Shown here: positions 1 to 10,700 of the stretch, one piece after another
Position numbering within the stretch: the stretch's first letter is position 1
Layout of the letters: each line of letters begins with the position of its first letter
From: Candidatus Altimarinota bacterium
GTDB lineage: Bacteria > Patescibacteriota > Gracilibacteria > UBA4473
DNA length: 64,000 nucleotides
Reading direction: 5' to 3'
Assembly: GCA_021734395.1 (NCBI GenBank)
Contig: JAIPJB010000004.1
Span: 98,335 to 162,334, forward strand
Program-made: the position numbers and the translations under genes
Notes under the pieces: generated by a model
What the model saw: the letters and a program-made list of their open reading frames with translations, nothing else
What the model was told of the DNA's origin: nothing
The model's database searches: none

Positions 1-2802
1 TACCACCGTGTCATTCGATATCTCCAGCTTTGTCGTCGGTTCGTCCGCATTCCGGATCACCAAATTCGCCTGGTTTGTTGATATCTTTGTCGCTTTCTTT
101 ACCGATATCCCTGCTGTGTTCTTTACATCCACTCCGCTCAATTCTCCTGCACTATACGACTTCAGATCAACATCTGTATTATCTATATTGACTCTCGACT
201 CTGTCTCTGTCTCCTCCGCTGACGATGACCCGGCTGATAAATCTACTACCTTGTCCCCGTCCAACACAATCTGTGGCACATCCGGTAAACTCGACACCCC
301 TACTGATGATGTCGCTGCTTCTATATTTGCTGGTGCTGGGACCAGTATATTTATCTCTTCTTTATATGTTTGACCATCCTGGTTCTCAACTTCAATACAA
401 ATATCATAGGAATTGCGGGTATAAAAATCTGTTGTTTCATTGATCTTTAAGGTCGTTCCCTGCAGTGTAAACCGAGTATTATCGGTCGAATCACAATTTT
501 CTCCAGAAGAAAGAGAAAATGTCAGCGTATCACCCGTATCGGCATACAGAGCAGAAAGCATCCCTACCGTCGTACCGGCAGGACTATTGGAGGGAACTGA
601 TTGAGAACTGAGAGCAATATCAGTAAGAGGGCTGAGATAGGTATAAATAGTACCATTAACATGAGAAGCTATTATTTTTTTCCCATCGTCAGAAGCCGTA
701 ACACTCCACCATCCATCAGCGCCGGCACTCATTTGTGCTGTCCAGGTTTCACCGCCATCGGTAGATGTATAGAGATAATTCCCTAAATCAATTGCTGCAG
801 CCACAATATTCATTCCATCCGAGGAAACAGCGGTACGAAGCCATTTTCGTGCTCCCGCTTTCGATCTAATTTTCCAGGTTGCTCCTCCATCATGAGATGT
901 ATAAATATATCCTCCTCCATTATCACGAGCCGCCGCTATTATTGTGTTTCCATCCGGAGAGACTGTAACTGATCCCCACCAATGACGTCCTAATTCTTCC
1001 TGCACTGTCCAGGTCGCTCCTCCATCGGTAGAAATATGAACTCTATCAGGAGCAACATTTCCAAAATCAGTTTCTGCCGCGACGATTATCATCCCATCTG
1101 CTGATGATGCAATCGTATACCAATAGTGTGTTCCGGAAGAAGTTCTTTCTGTCCAGGTCGCTCCTCCGTCAGTAGAAGTATACAAATAACCCGGATTAGG
1201 GTAGGTTCCATAATTTGCGGCTACTAATTTCGTCCCATCTGAAGACGAAGCAATATCAAACCATCTCCGTTCTCCCGCAGAAGTTCTTTCTGTCCAGGTC
1301 TCTCCTCCGTCGGCAGATGTATAAATATAGCCATTCACAACATTCGCCACCAATTTCATTCCATCATCCGAAGAAGCTATCCCATCCCAATTTCTGGCGC
1401 CCGAAGAAGTCCTTTCCGTCCAAGTAGTACCGCTATCAGCAGAAGTGTAGATCGATCCTCCACCATCAATACCGGCAACCTTGGTAGCATCCGAGGATGA
1501 AGTCAAATCCCCCCACCACTCTACTTCCATATTGGCCGATTCGACAAAAGGTAAAATTTTGAATGTTCTATCGGCGCTATATGTCGTCCCTTCTGAATTG
1601 GTCGCAAAGGTGCGATAATGGTATGTCGTATTGGGGATAAGAGAGGTAATCTCCGCCGAAAAGGACCCGAAGCCAAATGAACCTGTTTGAGTAATAGTGG
1701 TTCCATAACTGTCGGTCAGTCCATATTGAAACCCTCTGACCGTATGATCTGTATTCACATATCCATTGAGTGTCGCTGTCGTTGTATCAGCAAAGGTTGC
1801 CGTTTCAAAAGAAACAGGAGCCTGCACTGGACCATAGGTATAAATATAATCACCATAAACGCCAGCCATTATTTTTGTTCCATCGGAAGAGGAAGCAAGA
1901 GCATACCAATTCCGTGACCCAGAACCAGTTTGTGCAGTCCACGTTTCTCCGCTATCAGCAGAAGTATAAATATAGCTCCCATTCGTTGATGCTGCGGCTA
2001 ATTTCGTTCCATCTGCCGAAGATGTAACGGAATACCAGCGCCCTGTCCCCATATCTGTTCGCTCTGTCCATGTCACACCACCATCGGAAGAGGTATAAAT
2101 ATACCCTTCGTATACTCCTGCTACAAGATTCATTCCATCAGCAGATCCAGCAATCGAATACCAACTTCGTGATCCAGAACCAGTCTGAGCGGTCCACGTC
2201 ACACCACTATCAGTGGATGTATAAATATATCCATTTCGAGCAGCTGCTGCTAATTTGGTTCCATCAGAAGAAGAAGTAATACCATACCACTGTCTTCTAT
2301 ATCCTGGACTCGTTTGCTCTGTCCAAGTCTCTCCTCCATCAGAAGAAGTATAGATATAACCATCCCTATAAGCCCCTGCTACAATTTTTGTTCCATCAGA
2401 AGACGAAGCTACGGCCAACCAGTTCCGTGATCCTGGATCGGTTCGCTCTGTCCATGTCACTCCGCCGTCAGCAGACGTATAAATATAGCCCCCCCAAGTC
2501 ACTGCCACAAGTTTTGTTCCATCAAAAGATGAAGCAATTCGATACCAGTTCTGTAATCCTGAATTCGTTTGAGCCGTCCACGTAGCTCCACTGTCAGCGG
2601 AAGTATAAATATAACTACTAATGCCACCCGCGGCTAATTTTGTTCCATCCGAAGAAGAAGCAATAGCGTACCAAGAACGAGGACCTGCATCAATCAGAGC
2701 AGTCCATCCATTCGCCGCCTCCACTTTTTGCGGAAATAGCAAAAAAATAAAAACAAAAAAGCAAATAAGGAAAACTGAAAGACTCCAAATATGCTTTTTC
2801 AT
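1..2802 (-). CDS. Large secreted BNR-repeat (double beta-propeller) protein, C-terminus beyond the left edge
   Basis: An uninterrupted reading frame of 934 codons runs from an ATG at 2802 off the left edge. It begins with a signal peptide (MKKHIWSLSVFLICFF, hydrophobic to about residue 29). Residues about 31-325 hold seven repeats of about 42 residues, each with a W-Y/S-x-hydrophobic-S-S-x-D-G-T/M-K segment followed by YIYTS-x-D-x-G-x-TWT, the BNR/Asp-box signature. A fibronectin-III-like domain follows (about 327-415), then seven more repeats (about 416-725), a cadherin-like stretch (about 725-820) and a Thr/Ser/Asp-rich region to the edge. Seven plus seven fits two seven-bladed propellers. 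Asp-box proteins occur in sialidases and in adhesive or binding proteins; no catalytic residues can be assigned here. The protein is probably exported and surface-exposed. The LPSTG protein gene lies just upstream on the same strand, with a terminator between. Confidence 0.85.
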   Translation of the reverse strand, partial: MKKHIWSLSVFLICFFVFIFLLFPQKVEAANGWTALIDAGPRSWYAIASSSDGTKLAAGGISSYIYTSADSGATWTAQTNSGLQNWYRIASSFDGTKLVAVTWGGYIYTSADGGVTWTERTDPGSRNWLAVASSSDGTKIVAGAYRDGYIYTSSDGGETWTEQTSPGYRRQWYGITSSSDGTKLAAAARNGYIYTSTDSGVTWTAQTGSGSRSWYSIAGSADGMNLVAGVYEGYIYTSSDGGVTWTERTDMGTGRWYSVTSSADGTKLAAASTNGSYIYTSADSGETWTAQTGSGSRNWYALASSSDGTKIMAGVYGDYIYTYGPVQAPVSFETATFADTTTATLNGYVNTDHTVRGFQYGLTDSYGTTITQTGSFGFGSFSAEITSLIPNTTYHYRTFATNSEGTTYSADRTFKILPFVESANMEVEWWGDLTSSSDATKVAGIDGGGSIYTSADSGTTWTERTSSGARNWDGIASSDDGMKLVANVVNGYIYTSADGGETWTERTSAGERRWFDIASSSDGTKLVAANYGTYPNPGYLYTSTDGGATWTERTSSGTHYWYTIASSADGMIIVAAETDFGNVAPDRVHISTDGGATWTVQEELGRHWWGSVTVSPDGNTIIAAARDNGGGYIYTSHDGGATWKIRSKAGARKWLRTAVSSDGMNIVAAAIDLGNYLYTSTDGGETWTAQMSAGADGWWSVTASDDGKKIIASHVNGTIYTYLSPLTDIALSSQSVPSNSPAGTTVGMLSALYADTGDTLTFSLSSGENCDSTDNTRFTLQGTTLKINETTDFYTRNSYDICIEVENQDGQTYKEEINILVPAPANIEAATSSVGVSSLPDVPQIVLDGDKVVDLSAGSSSAEETETESRVNIDNTDVDLKSYSAGELSGVDVKNTAGISVKKATKISTNQANLVIRNADEPTTKLEISNDTVV

Positions 2803-2840
2803 CCTGCATATTATAAATGAAAAATACCTAAAAAAGAAAA

Positions 2841-2868
2841 GGAAAAGCCGCGACCCCTCACGGCTTTC
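2841..2868 (-). terminator. Rho-independent terminator of the LPSTG protein gene
   Basis: Read on the minus strand, AAAGCCG and CGGCTTT form a 7-bp stem around a 10-base loop, followed by TCCTTTTCTTTT. It lies just after the stop of the 2904-4214 gene and separates it from the BNR protein gene. Confidence 0.8.
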
Positions 2869-2903
2869 CCATCTTAACCCACAAATTCCCACTATGCATC
2901 AAT

Positions 2904-4214
2904 CTAACGTCGGCTTTTGATCCCAAAGATCATCAAGCCCAAGCCCAACGCGGCCAGTCCGACAAAAATACCCGGACCAGTACTGGGCAAAAGCGGTGCG
3001 GAGGAATAGGTTCCTCCCCCTTCTTCTGAATTATTTGTTTCTGGCGATCCTTCTTCGGATTGGTCTGCGGAGTCACCGGTTGTCGTTTCAGCAGCAAATG
3101 TATTGGCCTGAGTATCACCGAAGTAATTTCGAATCTGCAATAAATAGTTCAGAAAACTGTCTTTTCCTATTTCTTGAGGTTCTTCTTCTTCCACGGGTTG
3201 TCCTTCTCCAGCTGTGCGCAAAAGCGCTGCATTTTGGCGTTCTATTTGGATTTTTTTATCTCCTTCAAGTCCACTGGCATCCAAATGTCGATCGATCTGT
3301 CCTCGAGCATTTGTAAAACGAAAATATCCTTGTCGAACACTTGCCGGTTCTTTTTCTGGAGCTTCCGTCGAGTCCTGATTTTCTTCTTCTCCGCCTGAAG
3401 AATCCGAATCTTCAGGAATATTGACTGTTTTGATACAGCCATTCCCTATTTCATTTAATTTGTATCCACGATTACACTCAATAGCACAGGTCGGAGGACC
3501 ACTGATAAATCCATTCTGAATCTTTGTGTCCGAAGAACGACTTCGAGGACATTGTGTAAAAAATTCCTGAGCCAATAAAACCTCATTGAATTCCGACCAC
3601 ACATCAACACAAAGACCATCCGTCACAATACAAAAATTTTCTTCTTCAATAACCCACTCCGATTCTTCTCCTGGAGCTACAGTCTCTCGAAACGCATACC
3701 ACAATTTTTTTCCATCTGGTATTTCAACCGGCAGAGCAAAAAGTGCTGGAGTAGAGAAAGAAAATTTTTCATTCGACAGACCGAGTTTAAATGTCGCAAC
3801 TGGATAGATCGTGCTGAATTCATGATTCCCTTCGACAGAAAAAACAACATCTCCCAGAGAAGGCGTTTGTCCGTAGAGAGGCGATTCTAAAAAGCCCTCC
3901 CAGGCTGTTCTTGTTTCTCCGTCATCCTGCCATTCTCTTTCTGAAGTGATAGTGGTTCCCCCAAAAACAGTAATCCGAGGATATCCTCCTCCACTCTGAT
4001 GAACAACCGTCAGTGTTCCCGTTCCTAAAAAATCGACGCTGCTTTGAAGCGTTGTATCACCATAATCCTCTGGAAGGTTTACTCCATCAATAAGAACTTC
4101 CGTAAAGAAAAGGAGATCTTCATCTGTCTCTCCAAAAATAACATCGGCAGCAAAAGCCGTTGTGGAAAGAATCGCCAAAAGAAAAACGAAAACGCGCCAA
4201 TCAAATCGAATCAT
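2904..4214 (-). CDS. Secreted surface protein with C-terminal LPSTG sorting signal
   Basis: The protein has an N-terminal signal peptide (MIRFDWRVFVFLLAILSTTAFA, cleavage near AFA|AD), a long extracytoplasmic part, a Cys-containing patch (CPRSR...CAIECNRGYKLNEIGNGC) resembling an EGF- or sushi-like module, an acidic Glu/Ser/Asp linker, and a C-terminus with LPSTG, a hydrophobic helix (GIFVGLAALGLGLMIFG) and the basic tail KSRR. That tripartite end is the classical sortase sorting signal, so covalent anchoring at the surface is inferred; no sortase gene is in the window. The frame can be extended to a GTG at 4244 (10 more residues), but the ATG at 4214 puts the signal peptide at the N-terminus and is preferred. 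No enzymatic domain is recognised. It sits upstream of the BNR propeller gene and may be part of the same surface apparatus. Confidence 0.8.
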   Translation of the reverse strand: MIRFDWRVFVFLLAILSTTAFAADVIFGETDEDLLFFTEVLIDGVNLPEDYGDTTLQSSVDFLGTGTLTVVHQSGGGYPRITVFGGTTITSEREWQDDGETRTAWEGFLESPLYGQTPSLGDVVFSVEGNHEFSTIYPVATFKLGLSNEKFSFSTPALFALPVEIPDGKKLWYAFRETVAPGEESEWVIEEENFCIVTDGLCVDVWSEFNEVLLAQEFFTQCPRSRSSDTKIQNGFISGPPTCAIECNRGYKLNEIGNGCIKTVNIPEDSDSSGGEEENQDSTEAPEKEPASVRQGYFRFTNARGQIDRHLDASGLEGDKKIQIERQNAALLRTAGEGQPVEEEEPQEIGKDSFLNYLLQIRNYFGDTQANTFAAETTTGDSADQSEEGSPETNNSEEGGGTYSSAPLLPSTGPGIFVGLAALGLGLMIFGIKSRR

Positions 4215-4376
4215 TTTATATACAAGAATAAAAAAGTTATTCACTCCATATTAAAGTAAAAATATTGTACATGGGCAATTTTTTTGTTCAATTTCGTGTA
4301 GCGAAGAATTAGTCTTTATGTTCTTTTAATACTTTAAAATTTGCCCATTCCTTTTCTCTTCCTTTAGAATAGAAAC

Positions 4377-5006
4377 ATGAAAAATTTAATTGTGTGCTGC
4401 GTTCTTTTTCTTGTGGGCGGTCTTTCTGTTCAAGCACAATCCCCTATTTTACCCCCAGAATCAGAACAAAAAACACTCTATGATTTTTCACAAGATCCGA
4501 ATTGCCAGGAAAACAAAAACACCGAAACGCCAAAAATATCTCGTATCCACGAAGTGATTATCCCTACTGCGTTTCAGTCAGAAATGGATCGGTTTTATCA
4601 GACTCTCAATAATATTGCTCGCGATCATCAATCGCATCCTGATTTTTTAGCCGAAAAAGGAATTTTGGAACTCCGTCGACACACCGAATACCTCCGCGAA
4701 ATATGTTTCCAAGCATTTCAACAGTGTCTGTCCGAAGATAATTTCTCCTTTGCACGTGTGTACGAGCAAGGCATAAATTGGTGTAATAAAAAAATAAACG
4801 AACTCCACGAAATAGCACAAGCACAAATCACAGCCGCAACAATACAAAATCAGGCCCGGAAAGAGCTTTCGCTCCAAAAACAAAAGTGGGGAGGGATTGA
4901 TACTCGCATGCGTGTGTATTTCCACCACTGGATGACCCAATTTGTAAACGATTTCCGGACATTTGTAGAAAAAGTATTCAATTTTATCCGTACACCGGCA
5001 AGCTGA
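4377..5006 (+). CDS. Secreted helical protein of unknown function
   Basis: This is a 209-residue protein with a clear signal peptide (MKNLIVCCVLFLVGGLSVQAQS; likely cleavage after AQA). The mature part is rich in charged and Gln residues and predicted helical, with four Cys (CQEN, CFQ, CLS, WCNK) that could form disulfides once exported. A weak hydrophobic C-terminal segment (VNDFRTFVEKVFNFIRTP) could be amphipathic. I do not recognise a family. It is transcribed toward purA, but a separate promoter lies just after its stop, so it is probably not in the purA operon. Confidence 0.65.
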   Translation: MKNLIVCCVLFLVGGLSVQAQSPILPPESEQKTLYDFSQDPNCQENKNTETPKISRIHEVIIPTAFQSEMDRFYQTLNNIARDHQSHPDFLAEKGILELRRHTEYLREICFQAFQQCLSEDNFSFARVYEQGINWCNKKINELHEIAQAQITAATIQNQARKELSLQKQKWGGIDTRMRVYFHHWMTQFVNDFRTFVEKVFNFIRTPAS

Positions 5007-5025
5007 TTTTTTGTGAAAAATTCCA

Positions 5026-5054
5026 TTGACACATCTCAGGAAAAACTCTAGATT
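5026..5054 (+). promoter_or_regulatory. Sigma-70-type promoter for purA-dnaA
   Basis: A perfect TTGACA -35 (5026-5031), a 17-nt spacer and TAGATT as -10 (5049-5054) lie 35 nt before the preferred purA ATG. The TTG of the -35 box could open the purA frame, but using it would put the promoter inside the gene; this supports the ATG at 5089. Confidence 0.7.
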
Positions 5055-5088
5055 TTCGCTCGCGTTGCCCCACAAAAACCCCTTCGAA

Positions 5089-6372
5089 ATGAAAGACTTG
5101 CTCCATGATTTAGGTTCAAATGTTGCGATTTTAGGAAGCCAATGGGGCGATGAAGGGAAAGGAAAGCTGGTAGATGCTCTCAGCCCTCATTTTGATATTG
5201 TCTGTCGAAGTGCGGGAGGGGCCAATGCCGGACATACGATTGTTGTGGATGGGAAACAAGTCATTTTCCATCTGATTCCTTCGAGTATGCTGCATCCTCA
5301 GGTGATTGGTGTTATTGGGAATGGGACTGTTGTCAGTATAAAAGACCTCTCAGAGGAAATTGAAAGCTTGGAAAAAGGCGGCTTAGAAGTGACTTCTCGA
5401 ATAAAGCTTTCACTCCGAGCACACATTATTTTTGACTACCACAAAACAATCGATCAAGAATTAGAAAATCGGAAAGGCACACAAAAAATCGGAACAACCT
5501 GTCGTGGTATTGGACCAGCTTATACGGATAAAATTTCGCGAATGGGAATCCGATGCGAAGATCTTTTGGATACAGATCTCCTTCGAGAAAAAATCGAATA
5601 TAACTGTACTTGGCATAATAAAAATCTAGGACTCAAACTTGATCCAGCTCAAGAATATGAATCGATTATGACGGTGCGAGAAAAAGTAAAACCACTGCTT
5701 GCCGATACACGAAAATTTCTCCACGATGAAATGAAGGCCGGAAAAAGGATTTTATTTGAAGGGGCTCAGGGATTTTTTCTTGATATCGACCACGGAACCT
5801 ATCCTTTTGTCACTTCCAGCTCTACTGGGATTGGCGGTGTCAGCACAGGACTCGGTATCCCTCCGCAAAATATCACGGGCGTTATCGGCATCGCAAAAGC
5901 CTACACTACTCGTGTAGGATCAGGACCTTTCCCTTCCGAGTTGGACAATGAATTAGGTGGTCAAATTCGCGAGCAAGGAGCAGAATTTGGAGCAACCACC
6001 GGACGTCCTCGACGATGCGGATGGTTTGACGCCGTTGTCGTTCGAAACGCTATAGAAAGTAATGGTATCAATGCTATTAATCTGACCAAACTCGATGTTC
6101 TTTCTGGGCTCCCAGAAATAAAGGTCGTGACACAGTATCTTTTGGATGATAAGGAACTCTTTACTGTGCCTACCACTCGTAAAGCCAACCAAAAGCTAGA
6201 ACTCAAATACGAAACTTTCCCTGGATGGGAACAGTCTTTGAGTGGAATGAGAAAATTTGAAGATATGCCGCCTCAAGCCCAAGCATATGTCCTCGGACTT
6301 GAGAAATTGATACACACTCCAATTCGTGCTATTGGTATTGGTCAAGAACGGAGTGATCTTATTTTTCGTTAA
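5089..6372 (+). CDS. purA: Adenylosuccinate synthetase
   Basis: PurA catalyses GTP-dependent ligation of aspartate to IMP, the first committed step to AMP, in the cytoplasm. The N-terminus shows the family's phosphate-binding loop GSQWGDEGKGK within the first 25 residues, followed by AGGANAGHTIV, and later GTTCRGIGPAYTDK, FEGAQG, TYPFVTSSST and TTGRPRRCGWFD, all conserved in the family. At 427 residues the length is normal. The start is set at ATG 5089, which places NVAILGSQWGDEGKGK about ten residues in as in other PurA proteins; the upstream TTG at 5026 would add 21 residues and overlap the promoter. The stop TAA (6370-6372) is only 5 nt before the dnaA ATG, so the two genes are almost certainly cotranscribed. 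This is an unusual partner for dnaA. Confidence 0.95.
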   Translation: MKDLLHDLGSNVAILGSQWGDEGKGKLVDALSPHFDIVCRSAGGANAGHTIVVDGKQVIFHLIPSSMLHPQVIGVIGNGTVVSIKDLSEEIESLEKGGLEVTSRIKLSLRAHIIFDYHKTIDQELENRKGTQKIGTTCRGIGPAYTDKISRMGIRCEDLLDTDLLREKIEYNCTWHNKNLGLKLDPAQEYESIMTVREKVKPLLADTRKFLHDEMKAGKRILFEGAQGFFLDIDHGTYPFVTSSSTGIGGVSTGLGIPPQNITGVIGIAKAYTTRVGSGPFPSELDNELGGQIREQGAEFGATTGRPRRCGWFDAVVVRNAIESNGINAINLTKLDVLSGLPEIKVVTQYLLDDKELFTVPTTRKANQKLELKYETFPGWEQSLSGMRKFEDMPPQAQAYVLGLEKLIHTPIRAIGIGQERSDLIFR

Positions 6373-6377
6373 ATGGA

Positions 6378-7784
6378 ATGGATAAAAATCAAGTGTGGAA
6401 TGCTGTTTTAACCCGAATGAATGAGAAAATCTCACGTATGGAATTCCATACCTGGTTTAAAAAAGTACGCATTACTGAAATATCAGGAGGCGCTGTTTTG
6501 ATCAGCTGTCCTACGGAAATGAATAAAAATTGGCTCGAAAACAAATACCACAGCATGATTTTGTCGAGCTTGAGAGCTGTTCTTCCAGAAATAGAAAAAT
6601 TATATTTTGACGTCAATCTTTCTCTGGCTGATTCAGCTCCTTCCAATCCAGAGTTTTTTGAAAAACAAAAAAGCAGAAAACTTCCTCGAAAACCAGAGGT
6701 TCGCTTCTCCAAGGGACTTGAGTCGCGTATTGTCAATCCTAAATTCACGCTTTCCAATTTTATCGTCGGAGATGAAAATCGATTTGCTCATGCTGCCTGC
6801 ACAGCGGTAGCCGAATCAAAGCCAAGGGAAACAAAAAAGTACAATCCTCTTTTTGTCTATGGAGGTGTAGGATTAGGGAAAACGCATCTTTTGCAGGCGA
6901 CGGCCAATGAGATTCAACGTCGCAATCCAGATGCGGTTGTCATCTATACGACGGCTGAGCGATTCACCAACGAAATTATCAAATCTATTCGCGAAAAAAA
7001 TACCGAGCGATTTCGAAAAAAATACCGTCAGGCAGACGCGCTTATTGTTGATGATGTTCAATTTTTCGAAGGAAAAGAACAGACTCAGGTAGAGCTTTTT
7101 AACACTTTTAATGATCTACGCGATATGAATCATCAGATTATTTTTTCTGCTGATCGTCCTCCTTCACAACTCACACAGATTATGGATCGATTACGTTCGA
7201 GAATGGAATGGGGTCTCAGTGTCGATGTTCAGATGCCTGGATATGAAACACGTCTTGTCATTGTGCAGAATAAAGCAAAAGAACTAGGCATTGTTCTTCC
7301 TCAAGATGTGCAAGAATTTATCGCGGCCAATGTCCGACGAAGTCTGCGAGAGATGGAAAACATACTGAATAAAATATCCGGAGAAATAGAGTTCTCCAAC
7401 GGTTCTCCTACGGTACAAACCGTGGGGAAAATATTCCGCCAGCTCAATCCAGATGATAATATTCTCAGTTCCGGCGATGCCAAAAAAGGACTCGTCAAAA
7501 CACCCGACGAAATCGTCACTGTCATCAGCGAATACTTTCAAGTGCCAGCCACAGATCTTTTGGGAAATTCACGAAAAAAAGAAATCGTTTTCCCTCGTCA
7601 AATGTGTTGGTTGCTCTGTAAAGATATTTTAAAAATGAGCTATGAAGCGATTGGACATGATTTCGGTGGAAAAAATCACACGACGGTCATGCACGGAATT
7701 AAAAAGATTTCTCATTCTTCGCGCAAAGATTCGGCTATAGCACGCCATATTCATGCCCTCAAGAAGGATTTGGGAGTAAGGTAA
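6378..7784 (+). CDS. dnaA: Chromosomal replication initiator protein DnaA
   Basis: DnaA binds DnaA boxes at the origin and melts it for replication initiation. Seen in order over 468 residues: an N-terminal interaction domain (VWNAVLTRM...FHTWF), a basic linker, the AAA+ core starting at NFIVGDENRFAHAA with Walker A GGVGLGKTH (about 162-170), Walker B ALIVDDVQFF (about 220) and the arginine-finger region (QIMDRLRSRMEWGL), and the C-terminal DNA-binding domain with the signature GGKNHTTVMHGIKKI (about 428-442). The start ATG 6378 follows the purA stop by 5 nt. dnaN is not downstream; instead mfd and dnaN lie convergently on the other strand. No DnaA-box cluster is visible next to the gene, so its presence here does not by itself mark the origin. 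Confidence 0.96.
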   Translation: MDKNQVWNAVLTRMNEKISRMEFHTWFKKVRITEISGGAVLISCPTEMNKNWLENKYHSMILSSLRAVLPEIEKLYFDVNLSLADSAPSNPEFFEKQKSRKLPRKPEVRFSKGLESRIVNPKFTLSNFIVGDENRFAHAACTAVAESKPRETKKYNPLFVYGGVGLGKTHLLQATANEIQRRNPDAVVIYTTAERFTNEIIKSIREKNTERFRKKYRQADALIVDDVQFFEGKEQTQVELFNTFNDLRDMNHQIIFSADRPPSQLTQIMDRLRSRMEWGLSVDVQMPGYETRLVIVQNKAKELGIVLPQDVQEFIAANVRRSLREMENILNKISGEIEFSNGSPTVQTVGKIFRQLNPDDNILSSGDAKKGLVKTPDEIVTVISEYFQVPATDLLGNSRKKEIVFPRQMCWLLCKDILKMSYEAIGHDFGGKNHTTVMHGIKKISHSSRKDSAIARHIHALKKDLGVR

Positions 7785-7791
7785 AACTCTT

Positions 7792-10700
7792 TTACCCTTT
7801 CTTTTCCTTTTTCTTTGGCTGAAGTAATTGTACATCCCGTACTAAATCCTCGTACCACGTCACGGGGAGTGTTGAAAGTGAGAGCTTTAGGGCATTCGCC
7901 GTAATGGTCCATTTTTGCTTGGAATTTTGCACCAGACCAAAAACCTGATCCGGTGAAAACTCCTGTCCCATACGCAGAACAATTTCATACGCTTTATGCG
8001 AAGATTGATAGACTTTTACGCCGGATAAATTAGCTTCTCGTAAATGCATTTTTAGAGCGAGTACTCTGCAAAGATTTTCGACTTCCCGAGGTAAGGAACC
8101 ATAATCTTCACGAAGCTCATATCGTAATTCATCCAACTGTTGAATATTTTCGGCCGAAGCCAATTCTTTGTATACCTGAATTTTTTCGTCTGACCGAGGG
8201 ATAAAACTTGAAGGAATATAGGCCGACAGTGGAATCTCTACCGTAATATTTTCTTCTTCGGTAATATCGGTCGCTACCTCACCTGATTTCATTTCTTCAA
8301 TCGTTTTGTGCAACAATCGCATAAAGTGCGAAACTCCCACTGTTTTAATAGCGCCAGACTGAGAAACTCCCAGTATTTCCCCTGCTCCACGAATCTCCAA
8401 ATCCCGCATCGCAATCTGAAATCCTGATCCGAGTTCCGATGCTTCTACGATAGCACGCAATCTCTTCTTGGCTTCGAGCTCTAGTTTTTGTCCGTGATAG
8501 AGAAAATACGCATACGCCTGAATCCTTCGACGCCCGACTCGACCGCGCAGTTGGTAGAGCTGTGACAAACCAAATTTTTCAGCACGATTGACGATCAGAG
8601 TATTGGCATTCGGAAGATCGATTCCGTTTTCGATAATAGTCGACGCAATTAAAATATCGGCTTCACCTTTTTTGAACCGACGAATCCGCTCTTCTAATTC
8701 TGTAGAAGAAAGCTGCCCATGGGCAACAATAAACCGTGCCTCGGGAATGAGAGAGCGAAGCTGTTCGGCTTGTGCTTCAATGGTCTGAACACGATTGTGC
8801 AAAAAATACACCTGCCCTTTGCGTTTGAGTTCAAAGAGAATCCGTTCACGAATCAGGTTCAGATTATATTTTCGAACTTCTGTCACCACCGGCAATCGTC
8901 CGGGGGGAGGAGTGGTAATGGTCGAAATATCTTTTAATTTATTCAGACTCATATTGAGCGTCCGAGGGATGGGTGTTGCGGTCATGGTGAGAATATCCAT
9001 TGAAGCACGAAGTTTTTTTAATTTTTCCTTTTGTTTTACACCAAAACGCTGCTCTTCATCAATGACCAAAAGACCTAAATTCTTGAATTCAATATCATCG
9101 GAAAGAAGTCGATGCGTCCCAATAACAATGTCTACCAGTCCGAGTTTGATATCCTTCAGGATTTTTTTCTGCTCGACCGAAGACTGAAATCGAGATAAAA
9201 GTGCAACTTTTATTCCATAATTTTTGCCTTCGATTCGTTTCTGAAATGTCTGATAGTGTTGTTCAGCAAGAATCGTAATCGGTGCTAAAATCGCCGCCTG
9301 CAAACCCGATCGAAAACATTTAAAAGCCGCTCTCATAGCAATTTCTGTTTTCCCAAATCCCACATCTCCGCACACAAGCCGATCCATAGGCTGAGAGGAT
9401 TCCATATCTCGACGAACATCATCCCATGCCCGCTCTTGACCGGGGGTTAGTTCGTACGGAAACGCCTCACAAAAATCCTTGATCATTTCATCGTCTTCGG
9501 CAAACTTTTTCCCCCGAGACATTTCTCTTGAGGCATATAATTTAAGTAAATCTTTCGCGATACGTTCGGCTTCCGCTTTCAATTTTTTTTGTGTGTGTGC
9601 CCAATCAGAAGAACCTAAACGCATCAAGCGCGGATCTTCATCTCCAATAAACTTGGTTACTTTTTCTGCGGATTCTACCGGTACAAATAATTTATCATTT
9701 TCTGCGTAGCAAATTTTCAGATACTCACGCGTTCCAAATTCTTTCCCCAGGTCTCGCCGCACAATACCGTCAAATTGTCCCAGTCCATGATCTACGTGAA
9801 TTGCATAATCTCCAGGCTTGAGACTCGTCATCAAATCTAAGTTGACGCCCGAAATAGCTTTTCGCTGACGAGAACTCCGATGAAACTGAAATATTTCTCG
9901 ATCCGTCAAAAAGGCTATCTTCCGATCATTATTCTGAAAAGAGTGCGGCAAAAAAGCATCGGAAGACAATGCGATGATTTTAACGGTAGAAGGAAGTTTC
10001 TCTCCGAGATCTTTCGTAAACATTACTTCGTTTTCTCTAAAAACCTTCTCTATTTCTTCATATTTTTTGGTCATAATAATGACCTCAAATTCACGACGAA
10101 GGCGTTCTTTGATATCAACGACAAAATCCTGAATCGTGTAAAACGGCAGAACCGAGAAAAAATTGAGATGAAAAAATGTCTCTTTTTCTTGGGGAAATGT
10201 CGTAAAAGTAATCGTATAAAAATCTCCTTTTGGGCATATATCATTGTCCAGGTCGTCAGAAATAAAAAGAGTCTCTTTGGCTTGTTCAATGAGATCGACA
10301 AACTGACCTTCCGGTTGATGCTCAAATTCCACAGGAAATATCTCAAGAGAATCCACTTTTTTTATTGAACACATTTTTTGTTCAACCTGCGGAAAAGATT
10401 CTATATATTCTATATTGGTTCCGTTCAGAAGAATCCGATAACAACAAGCATGATTTTCTGGATAGACAAAAAATGTTTCTCCTCTCCGAACAAATTCTCC
10501 TGATTGCAATATCTGGTCTTCAGCAGAGCGATATCCCTTCGATTGTAAAAATTCAAAGAGCTCATAGATCTGAATTTTTTCTCCCGTTCGGAGAATCTTT
10601 TTCTCAGCATCAATATCTTCTTGTGAAGGAAAGTGTTGTTTTTGTACGGCTTCTAAATCCTCAAAGAGAAACAGGGAATTCTCGCTGTTTTCCAAAAGAT

